27,668 bases of DNA from NCBI RefSeq assembly GCF_000281045.1, contig NW_008246107.1, forward strand, positions 308,352-336,019. Reading direction: 5' to 3'. The DNA is from Saprolegnia diclina VS20. Its lineage: Eukaryota; Oomycota; Saprolegniomycetes; Saprolegniales; Saprolegniaceae. The notes beneath the pieces are model-generated. The model saw nothing but the letters and a program-made list of their open reading frames with translations, searched no databases and was not told where the DNA came from. Positions 9,905-19,800 of this stretch are shown in pieces. Made by a program: the position numbers and the translations under genes. Every line of letters starts with the position of its first letter. Within the stretch, counting starts at the first letter, position 1.

Positions 9905-11221
9905 CTACGTCGTGGGCTTGACGTACTCGTTAAAGTCGGGTTGTTCGATGAGCTTGTTGAGGAGGTGCTCGGCCACGCTGCGGCAGCGCGACGACCCGAG
10001 GTTGGCCACGAGGTACAGCTCGGGACTAATGCTCGCGTTGTGCATGTGGCGCCGCGCGACCGGCAACCGCACGAGCTTGTCGATGGCGAGCATGATGCGG
10101 ATCTTCTGGCCTTCGTCCACATGCGGGTTCTTGATGACGCCGACAAGCGCTAAGCAGAGGAGGGCGCCGCAGCGGTTGACGCTCCTTGCGTCCTTCTGGA
10201 CCTCGTCGCTGGGCTCTGGGAAAAATTGCTCGAGCACCAGCGCCACGTGAGTGCGGTGGACGTCGCTGCCTTTGGCGATGAGCTGCACGAGGCCATGGAC
10301 GCCGTTGCGAACGACGTCGGACGTCTCGTGGGAGCCACTCACGAGTCGCTTGAGGAACCCGAGACCTGACTCGAGCAACGAGCTCGGGCGGTGGTGTGAC
10401 ACGAGTTCTGTGAGCACGGAGGACGACCGGCGCTTCTGGCCGAGCTTTGGCCCTTGGTCTTCGTTCTCCGAGATGGATTGCCGCCGCTTCTCGACAACCA
10501 CCGTCGAGAGCACGTGGGCGAGCGCGCCTCGGTAGGCCGGCACGTTGGCGACCATTTCCATCGTCTCGAGACTCTCAAGCACGTTCTCGGGCGTCTGTGG
10601 GCTCCAGAGGTCGCGCACGAGGTCGCTCAGGTACCCGTGGATCTGCGTCATGAGACTCGGGGACGGCGTCGCGCCCGGGGGATACGGCTGCGTGAACGCG
10701 AACGAGAGGAAGACGCGGAGCGCGTTCCGGCGCTCAAAGAGCGCGCGGCCATACGAGAGGCTGCTCGCGACACGCTCGAGCACGTTCGGCGCATTTTCTC
10801 GCTGCGTCGACGTGAAGAGATAGAAGCGGAAGAGCGTCTCGAGGGACCGCGCCGTCTCGCTGAGCGCCGTGTCTCGAACGACAAAGTGGACGAGTGCGGG
10901 CACGCAGCCGTGGGCGATGAGAAAATCGATGGCCGTCGCGTCATTCGCGCTCAAAATCGCGTGAAATTCGGCGAGCGCCGCGTGCGCCTCCTTGGCGGTA
11001 CCCGAGAGCAAGTGCCGCGCCCACATCTGAACGCTCTCGATCGTGAGCACCTGCTTGGTGTGCGTACTGGAAGCGAGCGTCGTGACCGAGAGCAGCGTGC
11101 CCCGGGACGAGCCCGTTGTCGCCTCGACCATCCGCCGGGACTCTTGCTTGGACAAGGTCGAGCGTTGCGACGCCTGCTTTTGGAGGCTCTGCGGCGTGCT
11201 CGGGCGATCGAGTGAGTCCAT
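9905..11221 (-). CDS. Armadillo/HEAT-like helical repeat protein, tandem paralogue 2 (438 residues)
   Basis: Intronless frame from ATG 11221 (MDSLDRPSTPQSLQKQ) to a stop at 9905. An N-terminal Ser/Gln/Arg-rich tail of about 60 residues is followed by helical repeats (HGCVPALVHFVVRDTALSE, RRNALRVFLSFAF, RNGVHGLVQLIAKGSDVHR, ASISPELYLVANLGSS). It aligns along its whole length with the neighbour at 8445-9695, which is 209 bp further along the same strand. The pair therefore arose by tandem duplication and has diverged clearly at the protein level, so the duplication is not recent. Differences include a longer proline-rich insertion (QPYPPGATPSPS) and a KRRQSISENEDQ linker. Function unknown; a scaffold or adaptor role is the safest guess. 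The 222 bp upstream (11222-11443) must hold its promoter. Confidence 0.83.
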   Translation of the reverse strand: MDSLDRPSTPQSLQKQASQRSTLSKQESRRMVEATTGSSRGTLLSVTTLASSTHTKQVLTIESVQMWARHLLSGTAKEAHAALAEFHAILSANDATAIDFLIAHGCVPALVHFVVRDTALSETARSLETLFRFYLFTSTQRENAPNVLERVASSLSYGRALFERRNALRVFLSFAFTQPYPPGATPSPSLMTQIHGYLSDLVRDLWSPQTPENVLESLETMEMVANVPAYRGALAHVLSTVVVEKRRQSISENEDQGPKLGQKRRSSSVLTELVSHHRPSSLLESGLGFLKRLVSGSHETSDVVRNGVHGLVQLIAKGSDVHRTHVALVLEQFFPEPSDEVQKDARSVNRCGALLCLALVGVIKNPHVDEGQKIRIMLAIDKLVRLPVARRHMHNASISPELYLVANLGSSRCRSVAEHLLNKLIEQPDFNEYVKPTT

Positions 11222-11443
11222 GGCGTCGACTTTATTTGTGAGAAAGACGCTCTAAATCGAGATCCGTTAGTGGTCACCCGCCGAAAAAAGATATAGCGGT
11301 GGCACTAATATATATCGACACGCGAATATGTTGAGCATCACGGATGCGTGGTGTGACCCATCCTTCCTCGGTGGGGTCAAAGGGTATGTGAAGGGGTAGG
11401 GTATCATAGTTTTTCTTATTTACTGGCATATAAGTGTTGCGCG

Positions 11444-14246
11444 CTACTTTTGTCGCAGCAAAGCGTCGAGCGCGACGGCAAACATGGTCTCTTGAAACGA
11501 GCGCACGTTGCTTTTGAGGCGGCCGAGGCAGTCCTTGACGCTCGCCGCGTTCCGGCCGTTGCTCACGTGCAGCTGCTGCAAAAACTAGTGCGCAAAGCTC
11601 AACAACAGTGCAACGGATGACGAGCGCGGACCTGTGCGATCGCTTGCTGCTGCGGCGCGGCGTCTTTGGCAGCGCAAATGCGCTCGAGCGTCGCGCCCAT
11701 CGCGTCGTGCGAGAGGACGTCCAAGTACGGCGACGAGTAAAACGACACGATCGAGAGGATCGCAAGACCCACGTCGCACGTGGCGGCGGCCGTCAGCGAC
11801 GCGATCACGAGCAGCTGAACCTGGCCAAACACGCTGTTGAGCTGCTCGGGCTGCGACTTGGCGAGGTCTTCGAGACACGCGTGCAGCACAATGACCGTCG
11901 CCTCCGACGGCAGCCGACTCGTCTCGTGGTCCAACCCAAGCTGCTTGGCGATCGCGAGCGCGTCCCAGACGCCCCGCACCGACACGAGGTGGTACACAGC
12001 GCCGGACGCCCCTGCACACAGCGCCTTGGATGCACACCCAGGACGAGTCGCTACGTACCAGTAACAGGCAAGGTCGCAACGTCGCTCGCGCTCTCCTGCA
12101 ATAGGTCCGAGAGCATTTGCACGGGCAGACTCAGAAGCACGTCTGCAAAGTTGGCCACTAGACATATCTCGTACACGATGCCGGACGCATGTGACGACGT
12201 ACGCAGCTCCGGGTACCGCGCGTGCAGCTTGGCGACGTGCACCAAACCGAGACGCCGGAGATTCAAGGACGCAGACGGCGTAAACTCGCGCTCGAGCAGC
12301 GCCAAGCACGTGTCGACGTGGCACTCGACGGCTGGCGGCGCCGTCGAGAGCGTGGCAAAGTGCAGCACGGACGTGACGACCAGCAGCATTTGGGCCCGCA
12401 CTTCCCACCTGTAGATATTAGTTTGAGACTTTGAAAACTTAGGAGAGGCACCGACCATGTCGATCGGAGGCTGAACGCTAGCAAGCGAGGGACGAGATCC
12501 AGCGCGAAATGCGGCGCCGAGACGAGGAACTGCGGCAGCATCGAGATGCACGCGGCGCGGAGCTTCTCGCAGGCCATGTCGAGGCCGATGCAGCAGTAGT
12601 AGTAGTACAAGTCGGCGAGCGTGTCGTCCATCTCGGTCTCGAGCCCGAGGAGGAGCGCGAGGCAGTGGATAAAGACGTCCATGTTCGGCAAGCCCTCGCG
12701 CAGCCGCTTGATCGTCTACCCAACACGTTGCGTCACGAGAAATATTGAAATGACAAACTTGAATGTGGGCAACGACTTTGGACGAGCCAAACGCGTAGAT
12801 CACACGCAGAATCGCGTGGCGCTTGGTCGGAACCGAGACGAGTATCGCCGACAGCTGCGGCAGCGCATAGTCGGACAAGGCGATGGCGGCGGCCGCCGGG
12901 TCCTACGCACGACGTCGCACTCGATATATCGCGAGCTGCCACGTACACGCTTGGTGCAGAGCGCGCCGAGGGCCGTCCAAAGCTGGACACTGGCCGTAAA
13001 GACCGGATTATCGTCGCCAAAGTCCCGCAAAAAGGGCACCAAAAGACCGGCAAACTAGACAAAGACGGTAAAATCCCAAAACTCCAATGCAAACCAACCT
13101 TCCAAAAGTCTTTGGGTGAGTCCAAGAGCACGTTGGCGAGGACGCTGCCCGGGTCTACGAGGTCCCGAAACACGTCGGCGGCGTCATCGTCGCTGACGAC
13201 GCCGCCGGCGCTCACGACACTCAAGAAGGCATCGAACCGGTCCTTCCGCGCGTCCATCTGCGTCAAAATCGACGTGCCCGTGAGCTTGCGCGTGATGTAC
13301 TCGTTGAGGAGGTCCATGAGGCGGCGCTTTGGCGGCTTCTCGCCGAGCTCAAGGCCGTCGACGTCGGCGCCGTAGCCGTACTCGGTGTTGCTGGCATTGA
13401 CCGTCATGGCTGCCGAGGCTTCGCGCGTGGCGCGCAGGTGCGCGAGGTTGAAGTTTCGGTCGTCGATGGACTTGATCTGCACTTCCTTGACGACGGCTTG
13501 CGTGATCACGGGCGATTCTTCGCCTAGCACTTTTTGCTTGCGGGGGCGCACCTGCAGATTGTGAGAATCTGGTGTTGAATCTGGTTCCGCACCAGTTTGG
13601 ACTCGGTGGACGAGGGGCCGTATCGCTCCAGATCGTTGAGTCGGTCCAGCTGCAGTGTTTCTTCGTGCCGCGCGTGGACACTCCGGACCTTCTGGCCCAT
13701 CTGGAGCTCGTCCGTCGTTTCTGCAAACTCGGGGCCGCGCATCTTTTCGCGAATGAGCGCCGACCCCGTCGGCTTGGCGTACGGCGGAATGTCCTCTTCG
13801 ACTGGGCGCGGATGCACCTGCTGGAGCTCTCGCTTGGTCAAGCACTGGTAGAGCTTCCCGAGGTACGTGACGGCCGCGCCGTTTTCGCAGTGCATGACGG
13901 CGTCGGCGTCGGCCTTGCCGCCGACGAGCTCAAAGTCGGGGACCTTGGCCATGAAGCGCAGGAGCTGGTCCCAGTTGTCCTTCTTGACCTTGAGGCCGAT
14001 GCCGTTGTCGAACGAGTGCATGCTAATGTCCTTGTCGTAGTAGCGCGAGAGGATCTCGGCGATGAGAAAACCATTTGAAAAGTCCCTACTGTACACTCAA
14101 GAGGATTCGGCGGCAGTCAGAACGCACCGTTTGATGTTCTTGAGCGAGTAGGCCAGGTCGAGGCTCTGGAGCCACCGGAGGAGCTCGCGGTTGAGCTTGT
14201 TGGCGCCCGCCGACGCCACCGCCCCGGTCGACCCCGGGCTCGTCAT
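11444..14246 (-). CDS. SPATA4-type CH-domain protein with long helical C-terminus (800 residues)
   Basis: Ten exons: 14246-14128, 14085-13593, 13551-13099, 13054-12947, 12902-12759, 12715-12456, 12408-12203, 12157-12059, 12011-11632, 11584-11444. The total of 2403 nt closes in frame; introns are 41-47 nt. Residues about 18-130 form a calponin-homology-like domain of the CH_2 kind (ELLRWLQSLDLAYSLKN, then RDFSNGFLIAEILSRYY, then HCENGAAVTYLGKLYQCLT), closest in pattern to SPATA4 and more distantly to SPEF1/CLAMP, which are sperm or ciliary microtubule proteins. A charged linker (about 130-290) precedes roughly 500 residues of HEAT-like helices (LMDLLNEYITRKLTG, ADVFRDLVDPGSVLANVLLDS, MDDTLADLYYYYCCIGLDMACEKL). 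Human SPATA4 is only about 300 residues and lacks this extension. A flagellar or axonemal role fits an organism with swimming zoospores but is inferred. It is divergently transcribed from the FYVE-RING gene. Confidence 0.82.
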
Positions 14247-14829
14247 CGCGTCCGAGTAAAATTAGACCCGTAACCTCTTGAATAAATACTTGTAAAATTC
14301 ATATATACTTTGATTGCCTTCGTCTCGGCAACAAACCACCTTGGGCAAGGGGTGGGGGTACACTGACGAACGGCAACGCATGAGCCAGACGCTGGATCTG
14401 GACACCGAGGCGAGTCGGTCATGTACGTGGGTTGCGCAGTTGGATTCGAACCGTCGACGTGAAGTTGCCCGTCGAGGTTCAACGCACACTAGTTCCTGTA
14501 TCTACAGTGCTACCTGCGGTCGGTGCTGCTGGGCAGCTTGGCGCCAACTCCGTATGCAATGCAACCTCGGGATTGGCTGAAATTCAAATCCTTTCGCGTT
14601 CTCAACTGCTGATTTTTAGCAAGAAAATCTCGAGCTAGGACTTACTAGGAGACTATTAGTCGTCGCTGATGGACTATAAACAACGCACGGCAAGCGATCA
14701 ATCCGCGTCTGAGCAGCAGCCATTGGTTCCAACTGCACTTCAACAATCGTTCTCCATTTCGCGCGCAGCTGCGACCGTATCCGGACATCCCGTTTCAAAA
14801 TCGGTTCGTATCCGGTAGATTTACGAAGG
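14247..14829. other. Divergent intergenic region between CH-domain and FYVE-RING genes
   Basis: Holds the promoters of two divergent genes. Short frames exist on both strands, but none has convincing composition. An imperfect inverted repeat lies near 14435-14493 (GAACCGTCGAC against GTCGAGGTTC). It contains a GGATTCGAACC string that mimics a tRNA T-arm but does not fold as a tRNA. Close to the FYVE-RING start are two GTATCCG motifs (14775-14784 and 14805-14813). Confidence 0.4.
14775..14784 (+). repeat. GTATCCGGAC motif, copy 1 (followed by CGTATCCGG at 14805-14813)
   Basis: The 10-mer GTATCCGGAC recurs exactly at 16525-16534. Both copies are followed within 2-22 bp by a second GTATCCG, and both lie in intergenic DNA. 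Copy 1 is about 50 bp before the FYVE-RING start codon. Confidence 0.4.
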
Positions 14830-15342
14830 ATGATGGACGAAGTGGGCTTGACGACGGTCCGCGCCGCCTGCCCACGGACACAGTGGGTACCGGACGACGC
14901 CCGGCCCTCCTGCGTCGGTTGCGACAAGACCTTCTACCTCCTCCGCCGACGCCACCACTGCCGCGTCTGCGGCGACATTGTCTGCGGCCGCTGCCGCCGC
15001 ACCGTCTACCTCCTCAACACGACAACAAACGTCGGCCACGCGTGTCCCGGCTGCGCCTCGGCGCCCGAGACGGAGCGTATGACACGCAGCATGGAGCGGC
15101 CGCCAGCTACAAATACGGTCGGGTCTACAACCTGGGGCGACCTCCAGGCGGCGGCCACCGAGTGCGCGATCTGCATCGAGCCCTACCGGGACGCGCGCGA
15201 GCTCGTCGCGCAGCTGCCGTGCGAGCACGTCTTCCACACTCGCTGCATTGACCCATGGCTGGCCGGCCACGACGCCTGTCCGCTATGTCGCCAGCACGTG
15301 TCCCTGCGTCTCGAGGTCATGCGCCAGTATCTCTCCTTCTAA
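14830..15342 (+). CDS. FYVE plus RING-H2 zinc finger protein, probable E3 ubiquitin ligase (170 residues)
   Basis: Intronless. Residues 19-75 are a FYVE finger: WVPD at 19-22, the basic RRRHHCR patch around 39-45, and four CxxC pairs (C28/C31, C44/C47, C52/C55, C72/C75). FYVE domains bind phosphatidylinositol 3-phosphate on endosomes. Residues 112-153 are a RING-H2 finger with ligands C112, C115, C131, H133, H136, C139, C150 and C153 and the typical PCEHVFHTRCIDPWL core, so it should recruit an E2 enzyme and ubiquitinate targets. Together they predict an endosome-tethered E3 ligase, resembling in layout the animal RFFL/RNF34 proteins, though those have a degenerate FYVE-like domain and this one looks complete. 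The protein is very small for two domains: only a 36-residue linker and about 17 residues after the RING. Two ATGs in tandem open the frame. It converges on the B-box gene, 82 bp from stop to stop. Confidence 0.9.
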   Translation: MMDEVGLTTVRAACPRTQWVPDDARPSCVGCDKTFYLLRRRHHCRVCGDIVCGRCRRTVYLLNTTTNVGHACPGCASAPETERMTRSMERPPATNTVGSTTWGDLQAAATECAICIEPYRDARELVAQLPCEHVFHTRCIDPWLAGHDACPLCRQHVSLRLEVMRQYLSF

Positions 15343-15424
15343 CTTAACCGAAACTCAAGATGAAGAAACCATTCACGCCCCATGAGGCGATTCCAGACTG
15401 ATTGACGCGGGTCCAACTTGGCTC

Positions 15425-16243
15425 TCATTGAAGAGACGCGAGCGCGTGCTGCACCTTGGCGCGCAACGCGGCGCTGTACGTGTAGAGGTGCATGCACTCG
15501 GTGTACCGATCGGCTTGGAGCTGCGTCTTGTACTTCAAGTTGGCATCCATGCTTGCTGTCACCTCACTGTACTCGGACGTGCCGGGCCGCGTTTGGTGCA
15601 GCGAAGCCTGCAGCTGCTCTTCGTTGGCTTCACTCACCTCGTAATGCGACGCCATGACCTTGAGCTTCTTGTACGAGTTGGCGACGAGCGCCGCAATGTT
15701 GAGAAGCATCGCGGGCTCCACGCTCGCCAAGCGCAGGCGCAGCTCGCGCGACCGCGCAAAGACGCCAGCAAGTAGCTCGTCACGCGCCACCACGAGCTCG
15801 TTGACGTTCGTTTGCAGACTCTCCATGCGCGCATTGAACGCGACAACGCCGCCCGCGCTCGCCGGCGTCAGCGACTCGGAGACCTTGAGAAACTCGGCTT
15901 GGGCGTCGAGCGTTCTCTTGTTGGCCGCGTTGAAGGCCTCGAACGCGATGGTCTCGCGCACCTCGGAAACGTCAGCCGTCGGCTGTGCGTCGTAGACGAC
16001 TATGAGTATGTCAGGCAGCAGCGTCGCGGTGGCGAGGACGTACGTGGGGTTGTCGTGTGCGCACGCACCTCGGCGACGCTCTCGTGGAGCTGAGCCCAGC
16101 ACGGACGACAGAGCTTGGCGTCGCATGGGTTGCAGAGCACGATGGCCTGCAGCTCTTTGCAGAGCATGCATACTACACGGAGCGCGGGCTCAGCAGACCG
16201 GCGCGGCCGCCACGTCCGTACCTTCGGTTGCGTCGCTGCCCAT
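15425..16243 (-). CDS. B-box zinc finger protein with helical C-terminus (241 residues)
   Basis: Three exons: 16243-16222, 16172-16044 and 15999-15425, with introns of 49 nt (16221-16173) and 44 nt (16043-16000, GTACGT..ATAG). The total of 726 nt closes in frame. The N-terminus carries a B-box-like zinc site: C9-x2-C12-x8-C21-x7-C29-x2-C32-x4-H37-x8-H46, with a further C24. H46 exists only if the second intron is the 44-nt one, which supports that choice over an 86-nt alternative. The remaining about 190 residues are alpha-helical and probably coiled-coil (EFLKVSESL, RMESLQTNVNELVVARDELL, ANSYKKLKVMASHYEVSEANEEQL). No RING or SPRY domain is present, so it is not a TRIM protein. B-boxes mediate protein interaction; the function here is unknown. 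Confidence 0.78.
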
Positions 16244-16524
16244 GGTGCCGCAACTGATTTTCTGGCAGCCCAGTCCTTATTGGTTTGGTCAAAGCTACAT
16301 GAATTTTAATTGGTTGAAATGCTACTTTTAGCGTCGTATGATTGGACAGCTGACAACAATTCAGATCTCGGGATCTCAAATGGCGCCAACTCACCAACTA
16401 ATGGGAAGCAGCGATACCAAGCGTGTAGCGTTACCAAGCGTGCTTTTGTCGGGCGCGCCAGCGTGCTCGCCGACACCGGCGCCCTGAACTCGGATGTGCA
16501 CCATTCATTGCGCCGACACGGCTG

Positions 16525-16534
16525 GTATCCGGAC
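16525..16534 (+). repeat. GTATCCGGAC motif, copy 2 (followed by GTATCCG at 16537-16543)
   Basis: Exact 10-mer match to 14775-14784, again with a second GTATCCG close behind. It lies about 285 bp upstream of the B-box gene start on the minus strand. Confidence 0.4.
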
Positions 16535-16615
16535 CTGTATCCGAACGGTTCTCTTTTAGTTTTAAAGTGCCCTCCGAAAGCAGCACGCCGAAAGTTCCAT
16601 TTTTCCAACTGCGAG

Positions 16616-16656
16616 TTTCACTTTGAGTTTGCCGAAACAAAAAAGTCAAAGTGAAA
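16616..16656. repeat. Perfect 11-bp inverted repeat with 19-nt loop
   Basis: Arms TTTCACTTTGA (16616-16626) and TCAAAGTGAAA (16646-16656). It lies about 155-195 bp beyond the stop codon of the IQ/ankyrin gene and may form a hairpin in that transcript's 3' end, or it may be a small element remnant. Confidence 0.6.
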
Positions 16657-16809
16657 GAGGAGCAAAAAAAGGAGCTTCTAATAGCTGCCAGCCCATGCCT
16701 AGGCTTTGGTAATGACAGATCGACCCCTGAAAGCTTGCCACGATTGGTTGTTGGGTAATGCTTCCATTTTAGTTTAGCAGGACTAGGGACGAGGAGTATG
16801 AATTGGACC

Positions 16810-19800
16810 TCACTGCATACGAGGACTCGCCTCCTTGTCGGGTTCAACCGAGGACGCACGCGACAGATGCGGCTTATCGTCGAACAAACTGTCCTCGGCG
16901 GCGGGAAAGGCCGTGCCGTAGTCGTCGTCGTCGTCCGTGTCGACCGCGGCCTCGTCGTCTCCGATGCAGATCTCGTAGGCGTCGCTGACAGCGTCCATCT
17001 CGTACGTTCGGTCCTCTGTGTAGCTGGTCGGAGCTGCTTCGTCGTTGATTTCAGCAAACGAAGCACCGCCGGCAGTTGCGCTGTTCTCGTAGTAGCCGTA
17101 GCTGCCGTACTGGGAGGCTTCGTAGCCAGCATACTGCGAGGCGTCGTACTGGGAGGCGCCGTAGCCAGCATACTGCGAAGCGTCGTACTGGGAGACGTCG
17201 TAGCCAGTGTACTGCGAGGCGTCGTACTGCGAAGCGTCGTAGGCAGCGTCATCGACAGGATGCAATGCGTCGTACGGCGCATCGTAGGGAGTAGGTTGTG
17301 TGGCGTCGTAGTCAGCTGGTTGCGAGTAGTCGTAGGCAGAGTACTGCGAGCCATCGTAGGCAGCGTATTGGGAGGCATCGTAGACCGACGTGTCGTAGGC
17401 AGCGTACTGGGAGGCTTCGTAACCCGCGTACTGGGAGGGATCGTACTGCGAGGCGTCATAGGCGGCTTCTTGGGAAGCAGGGTCGAGTGCGTACTCGGAG
17501 GCTTCGTACCCAGTGTACTGCGAGGCGTCGTACGGAGCCGCGTCAGGGGCAGCAAAGGAAGCGAAATCGTAAGCGGGGTCATGCGTAGCGTACTCGGAAT
17601 AAGACATCTCATTTGCATACGCCGCAGCTTCTTCAAGCAACGGTGCAGTGATGGGTCCGTCGTTGGCGCCGATGCGAATGTCGTACTCGGTGGTGTCCTC
17701 CGCAGGTGCCAACGTCTCTGCGGCTTCGTGCTCTGTCGATGACGAGACATCGTGGTTCGCGCTAGCTTCCGGGGCGAGGGCCGAGACGTCGACATTCGTA
17801 CAAGCCAGCAAAGGGTCGTCTTCTACCGCGCAGGCGTCCAGTGTCGTCGGCGTATGTGTCATCTCTGCTGCATTTTCGGTCGGACCCGAGACGCCAGGCC
17901 CCGAGGCGTTGGTTGCTTCGCTACCGCTTGTACAGTCCGCTTCCTTGGAGCTCGTCACAGCGCCGTCGTGCATTTCTGAGTGCAGAGCGAGGACGCTGCT
18001 GTGCTCTGCTGTCTCTTGCGCCGACTCGTCATCGACAGGAATTACGCTCGTTGAGTCCAGCACCACGAAACCACTTGCATCAGCATCAACCACAGCATTG
18101 GTTTGTGCGTTGGCTACTGCAACTTCGTCGGCCGTGTCGTCCGGAGACTTGCAGTATGGCTCGTCGTAGGCGAGGTACATACTGTAGATGTCTGTGCTCT
18201 CGTCCATGAGCTCGTGAAGGCGAATGTAAGACGAGGACGCGGCTCGGGGTGCGCGTGTCGACGGCGCCGCGCGACGCAGAAGCTCTGCGCAGCCGCGTTG
18301 CCCCGCCGCTGTGGCCTCGTCAAGCGCTGTGTGCCAGTCTGTGTTGTGGAGTGACGTGTCGCAGCCGAGGTTGAGCAAGTGCTGCAAAATCTTTTGGTTG
18401 CCTACAACGTCGATGTCATTCTACTCGCTTCGCACAGCCAAACACACCGGCGATCGCGGCCCAGTGCAAGGGCGTATCGCCTCTGGCGTCCCCAGCGTTC
18501 AAATTGGCCTTGCACGACCGCAGTAGACTCGCCTGTCCATATTAGTATCCAGTGGATACATCAAAGCCATACCATTTCGAGCCCATGGGAGGAGTCGGTC
18601 GCGTAGTGCATTGCGACGCGTCCAAAGTTGTCGCGGGCGTTGGGGTCTGCGCCGCCTTCAAGGAGGCACGCCGCCAGGGACGCATGTCCCGCCGCCACAG
18701 CCAGCTGCAGTGGCGTGCGCCCGTCGCCGTCGCGAACGTCGATAGACGCTGAGCTTTGGAGCACGACAGCGATCGACGCGTGGCCGAGGAGCGCGGCCAT
18801 GTGCAGCGGGAACATGCCCTCGTACGACGCCGTCGTGAGCGCGGGTCGATGGGCCAAGAACTCGACTGTAACGACTTGGTTCTTGGCGCATGCTCGGTGC
18901 AGCGCGTTGTAGCCCTTGTTGTCGACCGCTCGGATCGACGCACCGGCCTCGAGCAGCCGCGCGATGCCACGTATGTCCCCTACGCGCGTCGCTAAGCTGC
19001 ATGCCATTGGTGCCCGGAGGGCTACCCGCCTCGGCTGCGCGCATGAGCGGCGTCACGCCGTCGTAGTCGCGCGCGTCCACGTCCGCCGACTGCTCGAGCA
19101 GAAAGTCGACCATGGCATCCCGCGCGTCATTGTCGTCCAAGCCGCGCGCTGGCGTCAGCACGAGGTGCAGCGGCGTCTCTCCAAGCGCCTACGACACATA
19201 GTATCAATCTTTCAACCGTAACTGTGGCAGCTACGTTGCGTTCGTTGACGTCCCGCCCGTCGAGCAGGCTCTGGAGTGTATCGTCGACGCTGAGAGTGAC
19301 GGCGGTGTCGAGCACGGAGCGTGCGGGTGGCTTGGTTTTTCCTTGATTGAGGACCGAGAGGCTCTGCGACCGCTGCAGCTGCGCTTGCAAATTGAAGGTC
19401 GTCGGCAGCGCGAGCACAACCGTTCGCGGCGTCTCGCGGACCACGAGGTGGTTGGTGATGTCGAGGGCCGCCAAGTCGTGGTCGCGCTTGACGGCGTAGA
19501 GTCGCCGGAGGTACGTGGACGTGCCGTTGTTGAGCTCGAGAAGCCCTCGCTTTCGATGCAACACGCACGAGACCCACGCCGACCCGCGGTAGAGCCAGAG
19601 CGCAAAGTACGTACTCGTGTCGCCGGCAAGAAGTTTGGCCGACGACCAAATCTTCTTGGCGATAAAGCGCCGCGCCGACCGCTGGAGCCGCCGCTGGCAC
19701 CGGCGCCGGTACAGAATCGGTCGCAGCCATGTCTGAAGCCTTGAGGCACAAGCACACTCGAGGCGGTAGATGCATCGCACGTGATGACGCCTGAACGTCC

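Larger units (their letters stand above)
16244..16809. other. Intergenic region between the IQ/ankyrin gene and the B-box gene
   Basis: On the minus strand this is the 3' flank of the IQ/ankyrin gene followed by the promoter of the B-box gene. It contains a perfect 11-bp inverted repeat (16616-16656) in an A/T-rich stretch, and a GTATCCGGAC motif (16525-16534). Plus-strand (16310-16654) and minus-strand (16608-16306) frames of about 100 codons are open, but neither has recognisable domains. I call no gene here. Confidence 0.4.

Noticed and set aside
14420-14500. tRNA-like sequence on the minus strand (GGTTCGAATCC string)
   Set aside because: The T-stem does not pair and no cloverleaf with acceptor, D and anticodon arms can be drawn. 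Only an imperfect inverted repeat remains.
16000-16085. Longer intron choice (86 nt) for the B-box gene
   Set aside because: Stays in frame but is longer than nearly every other intron here and would delete H46, the likely last zinc ligand; the 44-nt GTACGT..ATAG intron fits better.
16310-16654. 114-codon plus-strand frame between the B-box and IQ/ankyrin genes
   Set aside because: ATG-started but no domain, runs into an A-rich hairpin, and a minus-strand frame of similar length overlaps it.
16798-17742. 314-codon plus-strand frame rich in Val/Gly/Arg
   Set aside because: Antisense of the YDASQY-coding exon; its repeats are the mirror of that array.
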